Assembly: GCA_036741775.1 (NCBI GenBank)
Contig: DAINRQ010000022.1
Span: 8,794-72,793 of the forward strand
Direction: 5' to 3'
Source of the DNA: JAJKIV01 sp036741775
GTDB taxonomy: Bacteria > Gemmatimonadota > Gemmatimonadetes > Gemmatimonadales > Gemmatimonadaceae
DNA length: 64,000 nt
Shown here: positions 18,740 through 28,190 of the stretch, piece after piece
Layout: every line of letters starts with the position of its first letter
Position numbering within the stretch: the first letter of the stretch is position 1
The notes under the pieces: generated by a model
What the model saw: only the letters and a program-made list of their open reading frames with translations
The model's database searches: none
What the model was told of the DNA's origin: nothing
Position numbers and translations under genes: made by a program

Positions 18740-19693
18740 ATGCAGAGACGTCTCATTCAGGCCGCTCTCGGCCTCACGGTTTTCGTTGCCGGCAGCGCAG
18801 CGGCGCAAAGCAAGCCATCTGTCCAGGCGCTTACCCCAAAAGCGCGCGCGCAGATCGACACGGTGCGCCGGGCAGTGGCGCAATTCGCCGATCCCCGTAG
18901 CGCCGAGGACGCTGGCTACCAGCCGGTGTTCGGCATGGTCCCGCTACAGGGCGTCCACTACGTCCGCCCGGATCTCATTCGCGACGGAGCGTTCGACCTC
19001 GATCAGCCGTCGGTCCTCATGTATGCGCCGGTCAAGGGGGAACCGAAGCTCGTGGGTGTCGCGTACGCGTTCGAGCATCCGCGATCGCAGCCGCTGCCCG
19101 AGGGCTTCGACGGCCCGCACGATGACTGGCACGCGCACGATGAGCTCTCGCCGAATCCGGACGACCATATCGTGATGGTTCATCTCTGGCTCACGGATTC
19201 GCCTGGCGGGCCGTTCGCCCGGTACAACACGTGGCTGCCGTACATGGCTGCCTCGCTCGGACGCCCGAGCGCGTCTGAGCTCCTCGCGCAGAACGCGCGG
19301 GGTGAGCGCGCCCGTCGCTTCGCCTTCGCCCTCGCCATCGCGACCCATCCGCCTCAGCTGTTCGATCTGCTCGAGAGTCGCGGCGGGCCCGAGCTGACGC
19401 GCACGGCGTACCCGCATCGTCGTGCGCTCAGCATGGCGGTTGACAGTCTCGCTGACGCCGAGCGGCGCGGCGACACGGCAGCGTACAATCGGCTCGTGAC
19501 GAGCTCGATTGCGCACTCGGATGCCCTGATGGCTGCGTACCGAGGTAGCGTGCGCTCACCGCGCGCGCGGGAATTCATCGACAAGACGCTGGATGAGCTG
19601 ATGGGGCTCGGCCATGAAGGGCATCACTCGATGCCTGGCACGACGCCGCGCACGCCGAGCCCAACGCATCATCGCCACAATCCTGGCAGCTGA
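18740..19693 (+). CDS. Secreted protein of unknown function with His-rich tail
   Basis: The 317-residue product has a clear signal peptide (LIQAALGLTVFVAGSAAAQ). The mature region contains FGMVPLQGVHYVRPDLI, a cluster DDWHAHDELSPNPDDHIVMV and WLTDSPGGPFARYNTWLPYM, then a helical C-terminal half. The last 25 residues are rich in His (GHEGHHSMPG, THHRH). The His and Asp cluster at about 128-147 and the tail suggest metal binding, but I do not recognise a family. The ATG at 18740 begins the signal peptide. The gene stands alone between two repeat-rich spacers. Confidence 0.7.
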   Translation: MQRRLIQAALGLTVFVAGSAAAQSKPSVQALTPKARAQIDTVRRAVAQFADPRSAEDAGYQPVFGMVPLQGVHYVRPDLIRDGAFDLDQPSVLMYAPVKGEPKLVGVAYAFEHPRSQPLPEGFDGPHDDWHAHDELSPNPDDHIVMVHLWLTDSPGGPFARYNTWLPYMAASLGRPSASELLAQNARGERARRFAFALAIATHPPQLFDLLESRGGPELTRTAYPHRRALSMAVDSLADAERRGDTAAYNRLVTSSIAHSDALMAAYRGSVRSPRAREFIDKTLDELMGLGHEGHHSMPGTTPRTPSPTHHRHNPGS

Positions 19694-19732
19694 TCCGGAC
19701 GCGGGCCTAACGCCCGCCCAACGAGCCGAAAG

Positions 19733-19870
19733 GAAGGAGGGGAACGGCCGCCGGGACGCCACCGTCCGCTGCAGACCGTTCCTCATCTCTCGGGTCATTG
19801 CGATCGGGCTTCTCCCTCGCGCGGAGCGATCCGCCCCCATCCGTTCCATCCGCCCCATCCGTATACCCCT
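19733..19870. repeat. Composite repeat related to families C and D
   Basis: GGAGGGGAACGGCCGCCGGG facing AGACCGTTCCTC forms a palindromic core like those of families C and D. It is followed by ATCCGTTCCATCCGCCCCAT, the outer word of family C. It is a partial or rearranged copy within a 705-bp spacer that has no gene. Confidence 0.5.
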
Positions 19871-19929
19871 TCGGGATGGCAGCCGTTCACCGGACCCGTG
19901 CGCGAGGCCGTGTGGTCGGCCCGTGTGCT

Positions 19930-19960
19930 CCGCTGATAGCCGATAGCTGATAAATGATAG
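19930..19960. repeat. AGCTGATAG short tandem units
   Basis: GCTGATAGCCGATAGCTGAT followed by AAATGATAGCTGC is a degenerate tandem of a roughly 10-bp GCTGATAGCT unit. Further copies are at 20359-20398 and 44861-44880 (as AGCTATCAGC). Confidence 0.6.
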
Positions 19961-20003
19961 CTGCTAAGGCGTTAGGCCTCAGAATCTGGTTCAGAACCCT
20001 AAC

Positions 20004-20358
20004 GCATCCCTTTGTCCCATCGCGCCATCGGGCGGACGCGGAGGGCGCGGCAGCCGCGGACGCGGAGAGAGCCGCAGAAGACACCTCACGCGCTTCCAGT
20101 CCGGCGCGCCCCGGCCGGTCGGAAGTGCGATGACGCGGATGGGGCGGATGGGGCGGAAACGGCGGATGATTGTAGGGAGTCGGGAATCGAGGAACGGCCC
20201 CCGGGACGGTGACGTCCCAGCGGCTGTTCCCCTTTCTTCGTTCAGCTCGTTGCGCGGGCTGGGCGTCGATGCGGGGCCGTCATCCGGCCGTTTCCGCCTC
20301 ATCCGTGCAATCGTCGTTCCGACCGGGCCGCCACGCTGGGCCAGACGCGCCGAGCTGG
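20004..20358. repeat. GC-rich composite inverted repeat, family C, fullest copy
   Basis: The left arm (ATCGCGCCATCGGGCGGACG, CGGCGCGCCCCGGCCGGTCG, GCGATGACGCGGATGGGGCG) is the approximate reverse complement of the right arm of the copy at 58893-59425. The centre has GAGGAACGGCCCCCGGGACG facing CGGCTGTTCCCC. The right arm (TCATCCGGCCGTTTCCGCCT, GTTCCGACCGGGCC) is followed by AGCTGATAG units. Confidence 0.65.
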
Positions 20359-20398
20359 TCTCAGCTGATAGCGCTGATAGCTGATAGCTGATAGCCGG
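20359..20398. repeat. AGCTGATAG short tandem units, second site
   Basis: AGCTGATAGCGCTGATAGC followed by TGATAGCTGATAGCC gives three to four units of GCTGATA spaced by about 10 bp. They abut the 3' end of the DinB gene on the minus strand. Confidence 0.65.
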
Positions 20399-20935
20399 TT
20401 ACTGCGACCACGGCGGGACCACGCCGTTCGACCGCGCGTAGGCGATCGACTGTCCGAGGTGCTCATTCATGTGCGCGACGAGCTGGAAGAGCACGGCCCA
20501 CTGCGGGACGTTCCGGCCATAGAGGGTCGTCGGCTTCGCCAGCTGCTCGTCGGTCATCGCGGTGACCGAGCTCTTGACGTGCGCGCCCGAGCGCTCGAGC
20601 ATGGCGACCAACGCCGCTTTGTTCGTCATCGCCTCGAGCGAGTCGAGTCCGATCCCTGGCGGCGAGGCGATGCCCATCGCGTCCGCAGGGTAGTAGAAGT
20701 TGTAGCGGGCGACGTGGCCGTAGACGCGCGCGACGGTCATCACGCCGGGGCCAGGGCTCCACGTGTACTTGTCCGCCGGCATCGCCTTGGCGAGCGCAAT
20801 GAACTTCGACATCGAGCTCTCGAACTGACCGAGAAACTCGCCGCGGAATCCTGGCGGCGTCGACTGGGCATCGAGCGAGGTGGTGCAGAGCGTGAACGCT
20901 GCCGTCGTCGCGAAAAGCGCGCGAAGATGAGACAT
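20399..20935 (-). CDS. Exported DinB-family protein
   Basis: The 178-residue product has a signal peptide (LRALFATTAAFTLCTTSLDA). It then has the four-helix DinB/YfiT-like fold, which usually binds a metal ion through three His. Here H74 (RVYGHVARYNF), H155 and H159 (HMNEHLGQS) fit that triad. DinB-like proteins include thiol-dependent transferases, but the activity of this exported type is unknown. The ATG at 20935 is the start of the signal peptide. Its stop abuts the AGCTGATAG repeat. A small XRE regulator lies about 100 bp upstream in the same direction. Confidence 0.75.
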   Translation of the reverse strand: MSHLRALFATTAAFTLCTTSLDAQSTPPGFRGEFLGQFESSMSKFIALAKAMPADKYTWSPGPGVMTVARVYGHVARYNFYYPADAMGIASPPGIGLDSLEAMTNKAALVAMLERSGAHVKSSVTAMTDEQLAKPTTLYGRNVPQWAVLFQLVAHMNEHLGQSIAYARSNGVVPPWSQ

Positions 20936-21035
20936 GGATGGGATCCGGAGCAGGGTGTGGGGTGGCACGAACGCTCGATCTAATAACGGCGCCGGCGTGC
21001 ACCTTGGCAACGTGCCGGCACGGACGGAACGGTCG

Positions 21036-21272
21036 TCACCCGTCCCGTTGTCGCCGCCTTGACCGGTCCGGGACCCATTCCAGCAGGTCGCCCGGCTGGA
21101 CGTTGAGCGCCGCGCACAACCGATCGAGCGTGTCGGCCGTGAACCGACCGAACTGGATGTCGGGGTCGGCAAGACGGTACGCCGTCGGAACGGTCAGTCC
21201 CGTCGCTTGCGACAGGCGGTACGGCGTCCAGCCTTTCTGCTTCAGGACCGACGCGAGGCGAAAGCGAATCAC
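21036..21272 (-). CDS. Small XRE/Cro-C1-type transcriptional regulator
   Basis: This 78-residue protein consists essentially of one helix-turn-helix domain (LASVLKQKGWTPYRLSQATG, VPTAYRLAD, TLDRLCAALNVQPGDLLEW). It resembles Cro/C1-type regulators of the HTH_26 kind. The GTG start at 21272 overlaps, as GTGA, the stop codon of a 14-codon leader frame that has its own ribosome-binding site, so it is probably translationally coupled. It is divergent from the gene at 21462. An inverted repeat, ATTACT-N9-AGTAAT, over the divergent promoter is a likely binding site for this protein. Confidence 0.8.
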   Translation of the reverse strand: MIRFRLASVLKQKGWTPYRLSQATGLTVPTAYRLADPDIQFGRFTADTLDRLCAALNVQPGDLLEWVPDRSRRRQRDG

Positions 21273-21313
21273 GACAGTGCCGGGACGAGGGTAGTGTGCC
21301 GGATGGTCCCCAT
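21269..21313 (-). CDS. Possible 14-residue leader peptide coupled to the XRE gene
   Basis: On the minus strand, AGGAG followed by five bases and ATG (21313) opens a 14-codon frame reading MGTIRHTTLVPALS. Its TGA overlaps the GTG start of the regulator (GTGA). The good ribosome-binding site and the overlap suggest translational coupling, although the regulator's own GTG has no clear site. Nothing in the peptide suggests attenuation by a particular amino acid. Confidence 0.4.
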   Translation of the reverse strand: MGTIRHTTLVPALS

Positions 21314-21329
21314 AGTTACTCCTGAGCTA

Positions 21330-21350
21330 ATTACTTTTGACAATAGTAAT
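21330..21350. promoter_or_regulatory. Inverted-repeat operator candidate overlapping the -35 box
   Basis: ATTACT (21330-21335) and AGTAAT (21345-21350) form a perfect 6-bp inverted repeat spaced by nine bases, enclosing TTGACA. Similar half-sites (AGTTACT at 21314, TAATTACT at 21328) suggest more than one binding position. The divergent XRE protein is the obvious candidate ligand. Confidence 0.5.
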
Positions 21351-21365
21351 GCGACGTGCTAGTAT
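21337..21365 (+). promoter_or_regulatory. Sigma-70-like promoter for the gene at 21462
   Basis: TTGACA (21337-21342) and TAGTAT (21360-21365) are separated by 17 bases, close to the ideal housekeeping promoter. This stands out in such a GC-rich window. The predicted transcript would start near 21372 and carry a leader of about 90 bases. Confidence 0.7.
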
Positions 21366-21461
21366 CCGCATGTACGCGGTTCCCGTCGCATCGGATGTGG
21401 CCCGTTTGTGCGCCGCCGAGAAAGACCGCCGTGCGTCTCGCTTGCCTGTGGGTCCCAGCTC

Positions 21462-21710
21462 ATGACTACCCGTAGCCAGACGCTCGAAGACGCACTCACC
21501 GCGATCGAAAAACGACACCTGACGGGTGTCTCGCGCATCGTGGTCAGCCGCGAGTGGTGGGACGGTCTCTCTTCGGGCGAGCGCAGCGCCTATCGCAACC
21601 GTTGCAACGGCCACGGCATCGAGTTGAGCGCCGACGATCGTATCTCGCGCCACTTCGTCGAGGTGATTACCAAGGACGAGCCGCCGCTGTCGAGCGAGCG
21701 ACGCGTCTAG
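21462..21710 (+). CDS. Small protein of unknown function
   Basis: This 82-residue, mostly helical protein (SQTLEDALTAIEKRHLTGVS, REWWDGLSSGERSAYRNRC) has no signal peptide. I do not recognise it. The ATG at 21462 is the first that follows the strong promoter at 21337-21365. It is divergent from a small XRE regulator, so it may be the regulator's target or partner. A toxin/antitoxin arrangement is possible but unsupported by any motif. Confidence 0.55.
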   Translation: MTTRSQTLEDALTAIEKRHLTGVSRIVVSREWWDGLSSGERSAYRNRCNGHGIELSADDRISRHFVEVITKDEPPLSSERRV

Positions 21711-21828
21711 CTTCGCCGTCGCCGCGAGCATCCCGTTTGCGCTCGACGTCCCTCACACCCGAGGTTCACGGTATGGACGCGTTGCTGTCGCGCTGGCTGC
21801 CGGGAACGCTCCAACCGGCTGGAGCCAT

Positions 21829-22905
21829 ATGACCGTGATTCAGAGCGCGGAACCTAACGTCGGACCGACCCGCGCACGCACCGGCCGCCAGACATGGCAG
21901 GCCGTCGTTGCGCGGTATGAACGCATGGACGGGCGCCGTGCCGTGATGCAGCTGGTGACGACGATCGTGCCGCTGGGCGCGATGTTCTTCGTCATGTACC
22001 AGTCACTTGCGCTCCCGTACTGGGTGACCCTGCTGCTCGCCGTACCGACGGCCGGCTTGCTCATCCGGACCTTCATCATCATGCACGATTGCGCGCATCG
22101 GTCATTTCTCGCGTCGCCGCGCGCGAATGACTGGGTCGGCATGGTGACCGGCGTGATCACGTTGACCCCATTCGGGCGCTGGCGGCGGGAGCATGCCAAG
22201 CATCACGCGTCGTCCGGCGACCTCGACCGCCGCGGACACGGTGACATCCCAACGCTCACGATCCGGGAGTACCAGGCTCGCACGCGCTGGGGGCAGCTCC
22301 GGTATCGGCTGTTTCGTCACCCGCTCGTGCTCATCGGGCTCGGTCCGCTTCACATGATCGTGCTCCAGCGGCTTCATCCACGGGACACCGCGGTCAACGA
22401 TCGCCAGAGTCTGAGCGTGTGGTCCACGAATCTCGCCATCGTCGCGTTGTTCGCCGCGTTCAGCGCGTGGATCGGCCCTCGCGCGGTGCTGCTCATCTAT
22501 CTCCCCGCGATCTATCTCGCGGCCGTGGGCGGTGTCTGGTTGTTCTACGTGCAGCATCAGTTCGAGGACGCGTACTGGAAGAACCACGCGGACTGGGACT
22601 ACGCGACGGCGGCGATCCGCGGAAGCTCGTACTTCAAGCTACCGCCGCCACTCGAGTGGGTGACGGGAAGCATCGGGCTGCATCACGTCCACCACCTCGG
22701 CCCCAGGATCCCGAACTATCACCTGAAGCGGTGCCACGACGAAAACCCGATGTTCCACGAGGTCACATCCCTGACGCTCCGTGAGAGCGCGCGAACACTT
22801 CGGCTCGCGCTCTGGGATGAGGATGCCAACCGGTTGATAGCGTTCTCGGACCTGCAGCAGGCGTCAGCCCCTCCTCGCATGGACAGCCCCGCCGACCCGA
22901 CGTAA
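21829..22905 (+). CDS. Membrane fatty-acid desaturase
   Basis: This 358-residue di-iron membrane desaturase inserts a double bond into acyl chains of membrane lipids. The three His boxes are present: H86DCAH90, H122AKHH126 and H285HVHH289. Hydrophobic pairs lie at about 40-80 and 195-235, as expected for four membrane spans. The order and spacing match the plant-type delta-12/omega-3-like bacterial FADs; regiospecificity cannot be read. An ATG start at 21829 with adjacent purines is plausible. A sensor kinase gene follows after 92 bp in the same direction. Confidence 0.9.
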   Translation: MTVIQSAEPNVGPTRARTGRQTWQAVVARYERMDGRRAVMQLVTTIVPLGAMFFVMYQSLALPYWVTLLLAVPTAGLLIRTFIIMHDCAHRSFLASPRANDWVGMVTGVITLTPFGRWRREHAKHHASSGDLDRRGHGDIPTLTIREYQARTRWGQLRYRLFRHPLVLIGLGPLHMIVLQRLHPRDTAVNDRQSLSVWSTNLAIVALFAAFSAWIGPRAVLLIYLPAIYLAAVGGVWLFYVQHQFEDAYWKNHADWDYATAAIRGSSYFKLPPPLEWVTGSIGLHHVHHLGPRIPNYHLKRCHDENPMFHEVTSLTLRESARTLRLALWDEDANRLIAFSDLQQASAPPRMDSPADPT

Positions 22906-22997
22906 GATCTGGTTCGCCCGTGAGTTGACCAAAGCCGCGGGTCGCTCGTCTCCCGAGCACGCCGGGACAGGCCTGCCAACGGACGACCTCGGGGTCA

Positions 22998-25001
<2,004 letters not shown>

Positions 25002-25017
25002 AACACGCTGCGCGGAC

Positions 25018-25060
25018 TACGGCAAGCTGTGCTCGGCGACGTACGAGAGCGCTTGCCGTA
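25018..25060. terminator. Hairpin between convergent genes
   Basis: TACGGCAAGC (25018-25027) and GCTTGCCGTA (25051-25060) make a perfect 10-bp stem with a 23-base loop, between the sensor kinase and the convergent dodecin gene. It has no T-run. Confidence 0.45.
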
Positions 25061-25111
25061 CGCAGATCGCAACGAAGCTGCTTGTCGCGCGGCCCGACTG
25101 GGCGGCGTGAA

Positions 25112-25318
25112 TCAGGTGTCCTGCAGAACGAACGTGACTTTCAGAAGCACGCGGTACTCCGTGATCTTTCCGTTGTCGATCACGACCTGCTGGCTTTTCA
25201 CCCACGCGCCGGAGAGGTTGCGGAGCGTTTTGTTCGCTCGGGTGATCCCGGTTTGAATCGCGTCGTCGAAGCTCTTCGTCGAGGACGCCTGAATTTCGGT
25301 GATCTTCGCGACGCTCAT
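25112..25318 (-). CDS. Dodecin (flavin-binding dodecamer)
   Basis: The 68-residue protein SVAKITEIQASSTKSFDDAI through GAWVKSQQVVIDNGKI matches the dodecin family along its full length. It includes the conserved Trp (AWVKSQ) and the Gln of the flavin-binding core. Dodecins form hollow dodecamers that store or buffer FMN/FAD or riboflavin. The ATG at 25318 has GGAG eight bases upstream; upstream in-frame codons belong to no conserved region. It is monocistronic, downstream of and in the same direction as the kinase gene at 25462. Confidence 0.95.
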   Translation of the reverse strand: MSVAKITEIQASSTKSFDDAIQTGITRANKTLRNLSGAWVKSQQVVIDNGKITEYRVLLKVTFVLQDT

Positions 25319-25461
25319 GCGATTCTCCGGAGGTAGATCACGGAAGATTGGCGACGCCGGGCCTCCTTGTCGAGCGTGCCGTTGCACCCTCACACAACGT
25401 GGCGGTGGCTGTGTGCCTGAGCTCGCCACGCGTGATCACCCCACACCTCGAACGCCTCGTC

Positions 25462-27939
25462 TCACGGTTCGTGGCCCATCCGCCGAAGCAGCCGGCCCCA
25501 TCGCGGGTCGACGTGTAGCGGCGCGAACGCGCGCTCGATCTTGACGGCGTCCATGAAGGACGAGCGCTCGGCATAGCCTCTCTCGAGCCAGGCGAACGCT
25601 TCGTCCATGTTCCCCAGGCCGGTGTAGGCCATCGCGATGTGGAATGGCAGGCCGAACTGGGGACGTGATGGGTCGAGCAGCGTCCCTATCACTCGATCGG
25701 CTTCGTCACGCTGTCCGCTGACGGCGTAGGCGTACGCAAGCTGCGCCGAATCCCGCGGGCCACTCAGTTCCGCGGCCCGGCGGAGGGCAGCGATCGCTTC
25801 CTCGCGCATTCCCTTCTGCAAATACGCGTGCCCGAGTTGCTGGTAGGCGAGGTCGAGCAGGGGATTGAGTTCCAACGCCTCGGTGAGCACGCGGATGGCC
25901 GCGTCGGGCTTCCCGGCGCTCACGTAGACCCGACCGAGCACGTTAGGCACAAAGGCGGCGAGCGGGTCGCGGGTACGCGCCGTGTCGAGGTGGGCGATCG
26001 CCTCGTCGAAACGGGCCTGGCCCTGGAGGTGGATCGCGAACACGACGCGCCCGTACGTTAGGTTCGGGTCCAGCGCGATCGCTCTGCGAATCTCGCGTTC
26101 GGCCGCAACGCGGTCGAAATCGTAGACGAACAAGACGTGGCCCAGCGCGAGGTGCGCCTCGGCCAGCGTGCTGTCGATCGCGAGCGCGCGCCGAGCCGCC
26201 GCCTTCGCGCGAGCGAACGCGACGTGGGGACGGTCGTAGCCGAAGATCGCCATCCGGGCGTGCGCATCGGACAGGCCGGCGTGGGCGTGCGCGAACATGG
26301 AGTCGCGCGCGATCGCTTGTTCAAAAAATCGTGCGGCCTGGAGGCCACCCTCCCGGTCGCTGCGGGTATTCATCACGTAGCGGCCCTTCGAATACAACTC
26401 GTACGCGACCGGGTCGGCAGTCTGACGCCTGACCAGCACGGTGTCCGTGCCATCAATCAGCGTCACTCGTAGCGCGGCGACGATCGCTTGCGCGACCTGT
26501 TCCTGCACCGCGAACACGTCCTCGAGATTGCGCTCGTACGTCTCCGTCCAGAGCACGGAGTTGTCGGCCGCGCTCACGAGTTGGGCGCTCACTCTGAGTC
26601 GCTCACCATACCGGCGAACGCTGCCGTCGAGCACCGTGGCGACCCCGAGCGTGTCGGCGACGGCCCGCACGTCGAGTCCCTTGCCCTTGAGCGCGAACAC
26701 CGACGTGCGACCGACGACCTTCAGCCCGCTGACTTTCCCGAGCACGCCGATCAACTCCTCGGTGAGGCCATCGCTGAAGTGCTCGTCCGCTCTGTCGCCG
26801 CTCACGTTTTCGAACGGCAGCACCGCCACCGACGGTCGCGCGGGCGTCGGCGCTGGGACGGCGAGTTGGGCGCGGCCGCCGACCTGCTCGCCGGCCGTGG
26901 CGCGCCGATGCCAGGCCGCGTACCCGGCCACGCTCGTGAGAATGGCCATCCCCACGCCGATGGCAACGCGTCGCCGCCGTTTCGCTGGCCCGGTGGCCGA
27001 CGGTCGCGCGGTACCCTCCTGCGCGCTGGACGTCGCGGACATGGCATCGAGCGCGGTCAGCACGGCCGCCGCGCTCGCCGGCCGGGCTGCCGGGTCCTTC
27101 GCCAGCAACTGCATGACGATCGCGGCGAGCGACGTGGGAACGTCGGGGCACGCGTGGCCAAGTGGCGTGGGCATGTTGGCGAGGTGTGCCGCGACCATTC
27201 CTTGCGCGGTGCGCCCAGCGAACGGGTGAGCTCCGGCAAGCGCCTCGTACGCGATCACTCCGAGTGCGTAGAGGTCGGCGCGATGATCGATGGCCACGTC
27301 TCCGAGCGCCTGCTCCGGCGCCATGTAGGCCGGTGTGCCTAACGCAATACCCAACGCGGTGAGGGTGGGATTCGGAACGGCACTCGGTACCCCCGGCTCT
27401 CCCGGTCCGTCCGTGGGGATGCCTTCCGTCGCCCGCGTCAATGCCCGCGCGATACCAAAGTCCGCGACCACGGCGTGCCCGTCCGCGAGCAGGACGTTCT
27501 CCGGTTTGATGTCGCGGTGAATCACCCCGCGCCGGTGCGCGTAGTCGAGCGCGCTCGCCACCTCGCGCATGATTCGGCCGACGGCCTCGGGTGGCAGCCG
27601 ACGCTCGCGCGTGAGCCGCTCGCGCAACGACTCGCCATCCACGAATGGCATCACGTAGTACAGGAGACCTTGCACCTCGCCGGAATCGTGCAGCGGCAGG
27701 ATGTGCGGGTGCATCAGCTGCGCGGTGACGCGGATCTCGCGAAGGAACCGCTCGGTACTGACCGCCGCGCCGACCTCCGGCTGGACGACTTTCAAGGCGA
27801 CGTGTCGCCCGTGTCGAACGTCCCTGGCCAGGTAAACGGTCGCCATGCCGCCGCGACCGAGCGTCCGCTCGACGACGTATCGGTGGGTGAGTCCCGCCTC
27901 GAGTTCCGCGGAGATGTCCTGATGCTCCTGTTCGGGCAT
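25462..27939 (-). CDS. Ser/Thr protein kinase with transmembrane helix and TPR sensor domain
   Basis: The 825-residue product has an N-terminal Hanks-type kinase at about 20-300, with Gly-loop GRGGMATVY, K50, HRDIKPEN with catalytic D143, DFG D160 and GTPAYMAPEQ. A basic juxtamembrane part and one transmembrane helix at about 325-343 follow. Next comes a TolB-N-like/adenylate-cyclase-associated segment (VAVLPFENVSGDRADEHFSD), and then a string of TPRs to the C-terminus. It phosphorylates unknown proteins in response to signals read outside the membrane. Start codon ATG 27939 is chosen as the first Met before the kinase domain. It is divergent from an M1 peptidase gene. Confidence 0.85.
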   Translation of the reverse strand: MPEQEHQDISAELEAGLTHRYVVERTLGRGGMATVYLARDVRHGRHVALKVVQPEVGAAVSTERFLREIRVTAQLMHPHILPLHDSGEVQGLLYYVMPFVDGESLRERLTRERRLPPEAVGRIMREVASALDYAHRRGVIHRDIKPENVLLADGHAVVADFGIARALTRATEGIPTDGPGEPGVPSAVPNPTLTALGIALGTPAYMAPEQALGDVAIDHRADLYALGVIAYEALAGAHPFAGRTAQGMVAAHLANMPTPLGHACPDVPTSLAAIVMQLLAKDPAARPASAAAVLTALDAMSATSSAQEGTARPSATGPAKRRRRVAIGVGMAILTSVAGYAAWHRRATAGEQVGGRAQLAVPAPTPARPSVAVLPFENVSGDRADEHFSDGLTEELIGVLGKVSGLKVVGRTSVFALKGKGLDVRAVADTLGVATVLDGSVRRYGERLRVSAQLVSAADNSVLWTETYERNLEDVFAVQEQVAQAIVAALRVTLIDGTDTVLVRRQTADPVAYELYSKGRYVMNTRSDREGGLQAARFFEQAIARDSMFAHAHAGLSDAHARMAIFGYDRPHVAFARAKAAARRALAIDSTLAEAHLALGHVLFVYDFDRVAAEREIRRAIALDPNLTYGRVVFAIHLQGQARFDEAIAHLDTARTRDPLAAFVPNVLGRVYVSAGKPDAAIRVLTEALELNPLLDLAYQQLGHAYLQKGMREEAIAALRRAAELSGPRDSAQLAYAYAVSGQRDEADRVIGTLLDPSRPQFGLPFHIAMAYTGLGNMDEAFAWLERGYAERSSFMDAVKIERAFAPLHVDPRWGRLLRRMGHEP

Positions 27940-28190
27940 GTCCGGCACGTCGAAGAAGAGCTGGCTGCGTCTGGGGTGTGCGACACCCGGTGCCGCGCTC
28001 GAACCTACGGTTGCGCCACCGACCGAGCAACATGGACCGCCTCGCATCGCCAGCCCGTCCCGGGATGATTGCCACACCGGTGCCGTGACGTCGCGGAAGG
28101 GCGTGATTCGGCCGTATGTTCAAGACATCATGCGTGCCATCAAGCGCGCGACTGTGCATACCGTTACCCGCGGTTGTCCGAGCCTTCATC

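Noticed and set aside
21036..21710. Toxin-antitoxin pair formed by the XRE gene and the gene at 21462
   Set aside because: The genes are divergent, not in one operon, and the small protein shows no toxin motif.
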